A stretch of DNA of 64,000 nucleotides from JAWKIW01 sp046331175 (GTDB taxonomy: Bacteria; Actinomycetota; Acidimicrobiia; Acidimicrobiales; Acidimicrobilacustridaceae): contig JAXLRI010000004.1 in assembly GCA_046331175.1 (NCBI GenBank), positions 186,001 through 250,000 on the forward strand. The letters run 5' to 3'. Under the pieces are notes generated by a model, which saw nothing but the letters and a program-made list of their open reading frames with translations, made no database searches and was not told the origin of the DNA. Of the stretch, positions 57,502 through 64,000 are shown in pieces (within the stretch, counting starts at the first letter, position 1; each line of letters opens with the position of its first letter). Made by a program: the position numbers and the translations under genes.

Positions 57502-58281
57502 ATGGACCTCCAGCCCGTCACCCGCCGCTCGGTCTCCGACGCCGTGTTCGACCAGCTCCAGGCCCGCATCGTCGGCGGCGGCTTCGCCCCCGGTGACGCC
57601 CTGCCGGCCGAGCGGTCCCTCACCGAGGCGCTCGGGGTCAACCGCCAGGCCGTGCGCGAGGCCCTCAAGCGGCTGCACCAGGCCGGCCTGGTCGACATCA
57701 CCCACGGCGGCGCCACCCGGGTGCGCGACTGGCGGACCGGGGCCGGCCTCGACCTGCTGCCCGCGCTCCTCACCACCACCGACGGCCACCTCGACGTCGG
57801 CGTGGCCCGCTCGGTGCTCGAGATGCGAGCCTGCATCGGTCCCGACGCGGCCCGGCTGTGCGCCGACCGGGCGGTGAGCGGACTCGGCGACGACCTGCTG
57901 GCCACGGTCGGCGCGATGGCCGAGGTCCTCGCCACCCCCGACGACGCCGGCCTCGAGCAGCTCGCCGCGCTGGCCGAGCTCGACTGGCGGTTCTGGGAGC
58001 TCGTCATCGAGGGGGCCGACAACGTCGCCTACCGGCTCGCCTACAACTCGCTGCGCGCCGCCGTCGCCCCCCTCGCCGACGTGCTGCCGAGCCTGCAGCG
58101 CGACGAGCTCACCGACGTCGACGCCCACCGGGCCCTGGCCGCCGCCGTCGCCGACGGCGACCACGCCGGCGCCGAGGCCGCCGCCCGTGCCCTGCTCGCC
58201 AAGGGCAGCGCCGCCGTCGTGTCCCTGCTCACCGCCGACGCCTCGTCGGCCTCCACCGATCCCGAGGAGGACGGTCGATGA
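57502..58281 (+). CDS. GntR-family regulator, FadR/FCD subfamily
   Basis: 259 aa. The N-terminal winged helix-turn-helix (LPAERSLTEALGVNRQAVREALKRLHQAGLV, residues about 34-64) is characteristic of FadR. The C-terminal FCD-like domain is all helical and would bind a small carboxylate or acyl-CoA. It starts leaderlessly from its own promoter, which carries a FadR-type palindrome. The stop overlaps the start of the fatty-acid-hydroxylase gene (ATGA), so both are cotranscribed and probably under the same operator. Confidence 0.9.
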   Translation: MDLQPVTRRSVSDAVFDQLQARIVGGGFAPGDALPAERSLTEALGVNRQAVREALKRLHQAGLVDITHGGATRVRDWRTGAGLDLLPALLTTTDGHLDVGVARSVLEMRACIGPDAARLCADRAVSGLGDDLLATVGAMAEVLATPDDAGLEQLAALAELDWRFWELVIEGADNVAYRLAYNSLRAAVAPLADVLPSLQRDELTDVDAHRALAAAVADGDHAGAEAAARALLAKGSAAVVSLLTADASSASTDPEEDGR

Positions 58282-59054
58282 CCGCGCCCGTCGAGCCCAC
58301 CACCGTGCCCCCGAACGGACCCACCAACGGCCCCACCGACGATCCCGACCTCGGCCCGGCGCCCGCCGAGCCCACCCGCCGCAGCGGTGCCCCTCGCCAG
58401 GAGGGCGCCGAGAAGCTGGTCACGTGGTGGCAGTGCGTCCGCTTCTTCTCGTCGAAGGCCACGGTGCGGATCGTCACCCCGCTCCTCGCGCTGTTCGTCG
58501 TGCTGCGCATCCGCGAGGGCGACTGGAGCTACCACGACGCCCTGGCCGTCATCGCCATCCTCGGCCTGCAACCGTTCACCGAGTGGGCCATCCACGTGTA
58601 CCTGCTGCACCACAAGCCCCGCACCCTGCGCAGCGGCCGGGTGATCGATCTGCACGCCGCGCGCAAGCACCGCTACCACCACCTGCACCCCACCGACCCG
58701 CACACGTCGTTCGTGCCGCTGCTCGACCTGGCCGTGCTGGGGGCGTTGGTGATGGGGGCGTTCTGGCTGATCGCCCGCACCCACGGTGCGTTCCTCACCG
58801 CCTGCATGGTCGGGTTCGCGGTGCTGCTCACCTACGAGTGGACCCACTTCCTGATCCACACCGCGTACAAGCCCAAGGGTCGCTACTACCGCTCGATCTG
58901 GCGGGCCCACCGCCTGCACCACTACAAGAACGAGCACTACTGGATGGGCGTCACCGTGAACCTCGCCGACCACGTGCTCGGGACCTTCCCCGACAAGTCC
59001 GAGGTGCCCAACTCCCCCACCGCCCGAACGTTGGGCGTCGAGCCGGTCGGCTGA
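58278..59054 (+). CDS. Fatty acid hydroxylase/sterol desaturase superfamily protein
   Basis: 258 aa integral membrane di-iron protein. An N-terminal Pro/Thr-rich tail of about 40 residues precedes the hydrophobic core. Histidine clusters IHVYLLHH, RKHRYHHLHPTDPH, HFLIHTAY and HRLHHYKNEHYWMG supply iron ligands. Members hydroxylate or desaturate fatty acids, sterols or carotenoids in the membrane. Coupled to a FadR-type regulator, a lipid substrate is plausible. Confidence 0.88.
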   Translation: MTAPVEPTTVPPNGPTNGPTDDPDLGPAPAEPTRRSGAPRQEGAEKLVTWWQCVRFFSSKATVRIVTPLLALFVVLRIREGDWSYHDALAVIAILGLQPFTEWAIHVYLLHHKPRTLRSGRVIDLHAARKHRYHHLHPTDPHTSFVPLLDLAVLGALVMGAFWLIARTHGAFLTACMVGFAVLLTYEWTHFLIHTAYKPKGRYYRSIWRAHRLHHYKNEHYWMGVTVNLADHVLGTFPDKSEVPNSPTARTLGVEPVG

Positions 59055-59072
59055 GCGCACTCGTGCTGCCGG

Positions 59073-59924
59073 TCAGCGGGGGGTGATCGAGTCGAGCTGC
59101 CAGCTGCCCTCCTCCGAGTAGGTCACGTCGCCGATGGGCGAGGGGGAGGCCACCTCCACGCGGCGCTCGTTGCGGACGGGCAGGCCGTCGGCGGTCCACC
59201 AGGTGTCGGCCCTCTCCGTGCCGCGCTGGGCCCCGCTCAGCGTCCGCTCCTGGTGGACGTGTCGGGTCCGCACGGTCGTGCTTCCGATCGCCAGATCCTC
59301 GTCGGCCACCACGGTCTGGGGACCGGCACTGATCGCCTCGCCGGCCTGAGCCGATGACGTGCCGGTGCAGCGCTGGTCCGCCACCGAACCCACCGGCGCC
59401 CCGGCCACGAGGACCGGCGACGGCGGTTCGCAGACGAAGGTCGAGGTGTTGTCGATCGTCATGACGACGATGTCGGTGCGCTGGAAGGTCTGGCCGCCGA
59501 GCTCGGCGAGCGTGCCGCCGGCCTGCCGGCAGTAGCGCCACGACTGCCAGTGGTCGGTGTTCTGGTCGACCCGCACGACGTAGCAGGCGTCGCCGTCGAG
59601 GGTGACCGCCACCGGCAACGTCGGGCCCTGGGACTTGGCGGCCGGCGCCAGGCTCAGCCGCTCGGTGCCCCGCCCGGTCGCGGTGTAGACGCCCGGCGAC
59701 GGCCGTGCCGGCCCGCTCGGCGCCGGCACCGACGTCGTCCCGACGCCGCCCTGCCGGGCGATGGCGTCGTCGACCGACGGCGGTGCCGCGGTGCGGCCGC
59801 GGGCCAAGACGAGGAGGCCGACCACGGCGACCAGGACCGCCGCAGCGACGCCCACGACGACCCACCGAGCGCGATGTCGGTGGGGTGGCACACCGGTCGG
59901 CGCGAGCCTGGTGTCGTCCTCCAT
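59073..59924 (-). CDS. Single-pass membrane protein of unknown function
   Basis: 283 aa. The cytoplasmic tail ends in HRHRAR; one membrane helix follows (WVVVGVAAAVLVAVVGLLVLA, about 21-41), and a Pro/Ser linker leads to an exported beta-rich domain (about 75-283). That domain contains four Cys: DACYVVRV, RYCRQAG, FVCEPPS and DQRCTGT, likely two disulfides. YTATGRGTERLSLAP and TWWTADGLPVRNERRVEV resemble lipid-binding-like beta folds of actinobacterial envelope proteins, but I cannot assign a family. Confidence 0.75.
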   Translation of the reverse strand: MEDDTRLAPTGVPPHRHRARWVVVGVAAAVLVAVVGLLVLARGRTAAPPSVDDAIARQGGVGTTSVPAPSGPARPSPGVYTATGRGTERLSLAPAAKSQGPTLPVAVTLDGDACYVVRVDQNTDHWQSWRYCRQAGGTLAELGGQTFQRTDIVVMTIDNTSTFVCEPPSPVLVAGAPVGSVADQRCTGTSSAQAGEAISAGPQTVVADEDLAIGSTTVRTRHVHQERTLSGAQRGTERADTWWTADGLPVRNERRVEVASPSPIGDVTYSEEGSWQLDSITPR

Positions 59925-60005
59925 GCCTGCATGGTCCTCTCCGCCCGGACGCGGAGGAAGGGCCGAACGGACGAGCCGACGCCCCCGGCCGTCAGCGACG
60001 GGCGC

Positions 60006-60923
60006 TCAGGACGTGCGGGCGATGAAGTCGTTGACGACGGCGGCCAGCTCGGGGCCCCGGTCCTCCTGCAGGAAGTGGCCACCGCCTTCGATGGTGGTGT
60101 GGGGCTGGCCCTCGCACCCCGGGATGTCGCGCAAGAGCGCGCGGTCGGCACCCCCGGTGACCGGGTCCTTGTCGGAGAAGGCGCACAGGAACGGCCTGTC
60201 GAACCGCCGCAGCGACTCCCAGGCCTGCCGGTTGGGCTCGGAGGCCGGGTCGTCGGGGGTGATGGGCACGAGCACCGGGAACTGGCGGGCCCCGGCCTTG
60301 TAGGTGTCGTCGGGGAACGGCGCGTCGTAGGCGGCGACCACCGCGGGGGCGAGGTCGGTGGCGCAGCCCATGCTGACGATGAACCCGACGGCGAAGTCCT
60401 CGACCTCCTGGCTGAAGCGCCGCCAGTTGGCGAAGCCCTCGCCCGGGTCGCGGTCGCCGGTGGGCAGGAAGGTGTTGGCGGCGACGACGCGGCGGAACCG
60501 CTCGGGGTGCTCGGCCACCAGGCGGAGCCCGAGGAGCCCGCCCCAGTCCTGGCACACCAGCGTGATCCCGGTCAGGTCGAGCTGGTCGAACAGCGCGCTC
60601 CGCAGCCAGTCGACGTGGCGCTGGTAGCTGTAGTCCTCGCGCGCGACGGGCTTGTCGGAGCGGCCGAAGCCGATGAGGTCGGGGGCGATGCAGCGGTGGC
60701 CGGCGGCGGTGAGCACCGGGATCATGTGGCGGTAGAGGTACGACCACGACGGCTCGCCGTGGAGCAGCAGCACGGTCTCGGCGGCGTCGGCGGGGCCCTC
60801 GTCGAGGTGGTGCATCCGCAGCGGGCCGGCCCCGTCGTCGGCGGTGACGTCGAGGTAGCTCGGCGAGAACGGGTAGCCCGGCAAGCCCTCGAAGCGGTCG
60901 TCGGGCGTTCGCAGCGCGTCCAT
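60006..60923 (-). CDS. Haloalkane dehalogenase (HLD-I type alpha/beta hydrolase)
   Basis: 305 aa. Alpha/beta-hydrolase with the dehalogenase pattern HGEPSWSYLYRHMIP (halide-stabilising Trp next to the oxyanion), nucleophile Asp in VCQDWGGLLGLRL near residue 122, catalytic acid Asp in FSDKDPVTGG, and base His in EGGGHFLQED. The lid segment carries FANWRRFSQ. It hydrolyses C-halogen bonds to alcohol and halide in the cytoplasm. The ATG at 60923 has AGGGGGA. Some members have epoxide or lactone substrates instead. Confidence 0.88.
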   Translation of the reverse strand: MDALRTPDDRFEGLPGYPFSPSYLDVTADDGAGPLRMHHLDEGPADAAETVLLLHGEPSWSYLYRHMIPVLTAAGHRCIAPDLIGFGRSDKPVAREDYSYQRHVDWLRSALFDQLDLTGITLVCQDWGGLLGLRLVAEHPERFRRVVAANTFLPTGDRDPGEGFANWRRFSQEVEDFAVGFIVSMGCATDLAPAVVAAYDAPFPDDTYKAGARQFPVLVPITPDDPASEPNRQAWESLRRFDRPFLCAFSDKDPVTGGADRALLRDIPGCEGQPHTTIEGGGHFLQEDRGPELAAVVNDFIARTS

Positions 60924-61045
60924 CGGATCCCCCTGTTCGCCGCCCCGATCCGAGCGGGGCGCAGCCACCTTGTTGTGGCAGTCGAGGTGCCAGAATCCTA
61001 GGCGGGGGCCAGGCCGAGCACAACGGGGACGATCGATGGGCGACG

Positions 61046-62257
61046 ATGGCGGCGATGCCGTTGCCCCGCCCCCGTTGGATCGCCGCCGCCTCGGCCGGGG
61101 TGGTGGTGGCGCTGGCCGCCGTGCTGGTGGCGTGCCGGTCGGGCGACGGCGATCGCGCCACGGGTCCCACCGGCCCCACCACGTTCGCCGACGTCGACGC
61201 CGCCATGGCCGCCCGCGTGCGCGACGCCCACCTCGACGGCGCCGAGCTGCTCGTGGCCCGCAAGGACGGCACCGTCCTGTTCCAGCAGCTGTACGGCGGG
61301 TCGACCGGCGGCGAGGTCATGCCCATCGCCTCGGCCAGCAAGTGGCTGACCTCGGCCACCCTCCTCACCCTGGTCGACGAGGGGAAGCTGTCCCTCGACG
61401 AGCCCGTCGCCCGCTGGCTGCCTGCCTTCGCCGACGGCGACAAGGCCCGCATCACCGTGCGCCAGCTGCTCTCGCACCGGTCCGGCCTGGCCCAGGACGG
61501 CTGCATCTGGGACACGGCCACCACCCTCGAGGCGTGCGTCGACCAGATCGCCGCCGCCCCCCTCGTCGACGCGCCCGGCGCCCGGTTCGCCTACGGCAAC
61601 ACCAGCTACCAGGTGGCGGCCCGGGTCGGCGAGGTGGTCGGCGGCCTGCCGTTCCAGGAGCTCTTCTTCCAGCGCATCGCCACCCCGCTCGGCCTCACCG
61701 ACACCCGCTTCGACGGCGGGCGGCCCACCGCCAACCCGGCGCCCGCCGCATCGGGGTCCAGCACCGCCACCGACTACGGCCGCTTCCTGCGGATGCTGGC
61801 CAACGACGGCGAGCTCGACGGACGCCGCGTGCTGTCGCCGGCATCGGTGGCCGAGCTCCAGCGCGACCAGGTGGGCGGCCTCGACACCTCCAAGGACCCT
61901 GCCGTGCAGATCACGGGCGTCCCCACCTACGGGCTGGGGCTCTGGCGCGACCGCGTCGACGACCAGGACCGGGCCGTGGTGGTGAGCGGGTCGGGGTCGC
62001 TCGGCTTCTACCCGTGGCTGGACCACGAGCACGGGACGTACGGGATCGTGGCCGTGGCCGACGAGGCCCACGGCGACGGCCGGGCCGTGCGGGCCTCGCA
62101 CCGCATCTGCGACCTGGCCCTCGCCGCCACCGCCACCGCCCTGGCCTCGACCCCGACAACCGGGAGCTCGACCGGGAGCTCGACCGGGAGCCCGACCGCG
62201 AGCTCGGCGACGGCCAGCGGTCAGGGCTCCACCGGCACGCTCGGGCCGACCCGCTGA
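61046..62257 (+). CDS. Serine hydrolase lipoprotein, beta-lactamase/DD-peptidase family
   Basis: 403 aa. The signal peptide ends in lipobox VLVAC (Cys30). The active site is intact: S96-A-S-K99 in MPIASASKWLTSATLL, Y183-G-N185 in FAYGNTSYQ, and the third box near SGSGSLGFYPW. The C-terminus has a Ser/Gly/Thr tandem run (GSSTGSSTGSPTASS). It is a close paralogue of the degenerate protein at 10362-11723, sharing CRSGDGDRA/CRSGGDRA after the lipobox and PTYGLGLWRDR near the end. Esterase, DD-peptidase or beta-lactamase activity is possible. Confidence 0.88.
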   Translation: MAAMPLPRPRWIAAASAGVVVALAAVLVACRSGDGDRATGPTGPTTFADVDAAMAARVRDAHLDGAELLVARKDGTVLFQQLYGGSTGGEVMPIASASKWLTSATLLTLVDEGKLSLDEPVARWLPAFADGDKARITVRQLLSHRSGLAQDGCIWDTATTLEACVDQIAAAPLVDAPGARFAYGNTSYQVAARVGEVVGGLPFQELFFQRIATPLGLTDTRFDGGRPTANPAPAASGSSTATDYGRFLRMLANDGELDGRRVLSPASVAELQRDQVGGLDTSKDPAVQITGVPTYGLGLWRDRVDDQDRAVVVSGSGSLGFYPWLDHEHGTYGIVAVADEAHGDGRAVRASHRICDLALAATATALASTPTTGSSTGSSTGSPTASSATASGQGSTGTLGPTR

Positions 62258-62299
62258 CCGCCCGCACCGCGGACCGGCCACGAGGGGACCGGGCGGCGA

Positions 62300-62962
62300 T
62301 CAACCCGGCGGCAGCTCGGCGTGCTGGCGGATCCAGGTGTGCATCGCGATGCCCGACGCCACGCCGGCGTTGATCGACCGGGTGGACCCGAACTGGGTGA
62401 TCGAGCACACGAGCGCGGCCCTCGCCCGCACCTCGGCGGACAGGCCCGGCCCCTCCTGGCCGAACACCAGCACGCAGCGCTCGGGCAGATCGACCCGCTC
62501 GATGGGCACGGACCCCGGCAGGTTGTCCACCCCGATCACCGCCAGCCCCTCGCCGTCGGCCCACGACGCGAAGTCGGCCACCGTCGGGTGGTGGCGCACG
62601 TGCTGGTAGCGGTCGGTCACCATGGCGCCGCGCTTGTTCCAGCGCTTGCGACCGACGATGTGGACCTCGGCGGCGAGGAAGGCGTTGGCGGTGCGCACGA
62701 CCGTCCCGATGTTGAGGTCGTGGACCCAGTTCTCGATGGCGACGTGGAAGAGGTGCCGCCGCCCGTCGAGGTCGTCGACGATCGCCTCGTTGCGCCAGTA
62801 GCGGTACCGGTCGACGACGTTGCGGCGATCACCGGCGGCGAGCAGCTCGGGGTCGAGCCGGGGGTCGTCCGGCCAGGGCTCGGCGTGCGGTCCGACGCCC
62901 ACGCCCAGGTCGGCCTCGTGGGGCCACCGGGCGCGGTCGTCGGCGGACGAGGGGTCGACCAC
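62300..62962 (-). CDS. TrmH/SpoU-family RNA methyltransferase
   Basis: 220 aa. SPOUT trefoil-knot fold with motif 1 ENWVHDLNIGTVVRTANAF near residue 78, motif 2 CVLVFGQEGPGLSAEV near 165, and motif 3 ITQFGSTRSINAGVASGIAMH near 190. These enzymes 2'-O-methylate ribose in tRNA or rRNA. The GTG at 62962 follows TAGCGT by 7 nt. It is convergent with the serine hydrolase gene. Confidence 0.92.
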   Translation of the reverse strand: MVDPSSADDRARWPHEADLGVGVGPHAEPWPDDPRLDPELLAAGDRRNVVDRYRYWRNEAIVDDLDGRRHLFHVAIENWVHDLNIGTVVRTANAFLAAEVHIVGRKRWNKRGAMVTDRYQHVRHHPTVADFASWADGEGLAVIGVDNLPGSVPIERVDLPERCVLVFGQEGPGLSAEVRARAALVCSITQFGSTRSINAGVASGIAMHTWIRQHAELPPG

Positions 62963-62969
62963 GGGAGCG

Positions 62970-62975
62970 ACGCTA
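62970..62975 (-). promoter_or_regulatory. -10 box of a leaderless promoter
   Basis: TAGCGT on the minus strand ends 7 nt before the GTG at 62962. Confidence 0.5.
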
Positions 62976-63024
62976 CCCCCGAGGAATGGGACATCGTCTG
63001 ATGCGACGGTCGGCAGGCCGGCGC

Positions 63025-63030
63025 TACGCT
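63025..63030 (+). promoter_or_regulatory. -10 box of a leaderless promoter
   Basis: TACGCT ends 6 nt before the GTG at 63037. Confidence 0.45.
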
Positions 63031-63036
63031 CGCCCC

Positions 63037-63780
63037 GTGGGCCGCATGCGCATCGACGACCTGGCCCGCGAGGCCGGGATCACCACTCGCAACATCCGCG
63101 CCTACCAGGACAAGGGGCTGCTCCCGCCACCCGAGATCGTGGGCCGGACCGGGTGGTACGACGACCGCCACCTGGCTCGGCTCCGGGTCATCAGCCGACT
63201 GCTCGGCCGCGGGTTCTCGCTGGCCGCCATCGGCGACCTGCTCGACAGCTGGGACGAGGGCCGGGGCCTCGGCGACGTGCTGGGCCTGCAGGACGCCGTG
63301 CGCGGCCCCTACACCGACGAGGAGCCGGTCGAGATCGGCCAGGACGAGCTGGCGGCGCGCTTCGCCGACCAGCCGCCCGCGGTCGGTGACCGGGCGGCGG
63401 CCCTCGGCCTGATCGAGCCCACCGAGGACGGCTGGATCATCCCGAGCCCGCGCATGCTCGACGCCGCGGCCATCCTGGTCGAGGCCGGCTACCCGGTCGA
63501 CGTCCTGCTCGACGAGGCCGAGCGGCTCCAGGCCGAGGCGGCGGCGATCGCCGGTCGCTTCCTCGACATGTGGGAGACCTACGTCTGGGAGCCGGCGCGC
63601 CGGGACGGTGGTTCGCCCGAGGACGTCGCCCGTGTGCTCGACCTGATGGAGCGCAGCCGCCTGGTGCCGTCGGAGATCATGCGCTCGATGATCTCGGCCG
63701 CCATGCGCCAGGAGGCCGACCGTCGCCTCGACCGCACGGTGCGCGATGCCGACGGACCGACCATCGACCACGCCGACTGA
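63037..63780 (+). CDS. MerR-family transcriptional regulator
   Basis: 247 aa. The N-terminal winged helix MRIDDLAREAGITTRNIRAYQDKGLLPPPE, then GRTGWYDDRHLARL, is a MerR DNA-binding domain. The C-terminal 150 residues are helical (long Ala/Glu/Leu runs) and longer than metal-sensing MerR proteins, as in actinobacterial MerR proteins with unknown effectors. No Cys is present, so metal sensing through thiols is unlikely. The GTG at 63037 follows the -10 box. Confidence 0.88.
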   Translation: MGRMRIDDLAREAGITTRNIRAYQDKGLLPPPEIVGRTGWYDDRHLARLRVISRLLGRGFSLAAIGDLLDSWDEGRGLGDVLGLQDAVRGPYTDEEPVEIGQDELAARFADQPPAVGDRAAALGLIEPTEDGWIIPSPRMLDAAAILVEAGYPVDVLLDEAERLQAEAAAIAGRFLDMWETYVWEPARRDGGSPEDVARVLDLMERSRLVPSEIMRSMISAAMRQEADRRLDRTVRDADGPTIDHAD

Positions 63781-63782
63781 TC

Positions 63783-63827
63783 GTCGACCGCGCACCCAAC
63801 GGCGAGCGGCGCGAACCCGCGGTCGAC
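63783..63827. terminator. Long-range inverted repeat between convergent genes
   Basis: Ten-bp arms GTCGACCGCG (63783-63792) and CGCGGTCGAC (63818-63827) surround a 25-nt loop just after the MerR stop and before the stop of the partial gene at 63886. Confidence 0.4.
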
Positions 63828-63885
63828 GCGACGGTGAACCGCCGGCGAGCACGACGGGCCGCCGCGGCCCACGCGACGTCCGCCG

Positions 63886-64000
63886 TCAGCGCGAGGCGCC
63901 GACCAGACCGAGGACGAGCTGGCGGGTGGCGGCGGCGGCCCGCGCCACCGGCAGGCCCTGATCGGCGCGCAGCTGGTGCCAGGCCGACCAGGACAGGGCG
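63886..64000 (-). CDS. Partial CDS, 3' end of a probable TetR-family regulator
   Basis: Only the last 38 codons are in the window; the gene runs off the right edge. The C-terminal sequence SWSAWHQLRADQGLPVARAA...RQLVLGLVGASR resembles TetR-family C-termini (aromatic-rich helix, then a dimer helix). The DNA-binding domain is out of view, so this is tentative. Confidence 0.45.
   Translation of the reverse strand, partial: ALSWSAWHQLRADQGLPVARAAAATRQLVLGLVGASR

Overview
The window is GC-rich (roughly 70 percent or more), densely packed bacterial DNA that reads as a chromosomal segment of a high-GC actinobacterium. An Acidimicrobiia-like organism (Iamia/Ilumatobacter type) is my best guess. Supporting signs are a MshC-like cysteine ligase (mycothiol pathway), an NDMA-dependent alcohol dehydrogenase, GTG starts, ATGA/GTGA gene overlaps, and many genes with a TANNNT -10 box only 6-9 nt before the start codon (leaderless-transcript architecture). 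I see no rRNA, tRNA, CRISPR array, integrase or transposase.

Layout. 0.1-6.6 kb: TetR/HAD pair with an operator, a second TetR divergent from an orphan membrane histidine kinase, DUF1697, UbiA-like prenyltransferase. 7-15.7 kb: HEXXH lipoprotein, MshC-like ligase, a lipoprotein of the beta-lactamase/DD-peptidase family that has lost its catalytic residues, PrmA, YceI, SGNH hydrolase, FMN split-barrel protein, AIM24. 15.8-24.8 kb: one 2977-aa secreted protein (FG-GAP repeats, CARDB, carboxypeptidase-regulatory repeats, three C-terminal beta modules). 25-29.7 kb: MprF-like aminoacyl-lipid synthase, then a PRC/MgtE-N/CBS protein and an NRAMP-type transporter behind a structured leader that encodes a 21-codon peptide starting MRDEPP. 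29.7-32.7 kb: CsoR-CopA-CopZ copper operon with two copies of the CsoR box. 32.8-34.7 kb: NDMA-type alcohol dehydrogenase and a VapBC-type toxin-antitoxin pair.

34.7-40.8 kb holds the most unusual locus: six tandem paralogues. Five have twin-arginine signal peptides and one has none. All share a nearly invariant C-terminal module of about 116 aa, with variable N-terminal domains. One copy carries an in-frame amber codon, and three share a 98-bp perfectly identical DNA block. The same type of C-terminal module occurs three times in the giant protein.

40.9-64 kb: guaB (IMP dehydrogenase); a membrane protein with an excisionase-like C-terminus; two zinc-ribbon membrane proteins; a cluster that fits gamma-glutamylated amine (ethanolamine-like) catabolism (aldehyde dehydrogenase, lipoprotein, PuuD-type hydrolase, Fe-alcohol dehydrogenase and a glutamine-synthetase-like ligase) around a flavodoxin and a fluoride-channel pair; a PQ-loop transporter divergent from an FGGY sugar kinase; GNAT; a FadR-type regulator with a canonical FadR-like operator and a coupled fatty-acid-hydroxylase-family gene; haloalkane dehalogenase; an apparently intact serine hydrolase that is the paralogue of the degenerate one; SpoU rRNA/tRNA methyltransferase; MerR; and the 3' end of a probable TetR gene at the right edge.

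Functional assignments rest on motif recognition by eye. No database search was possible.
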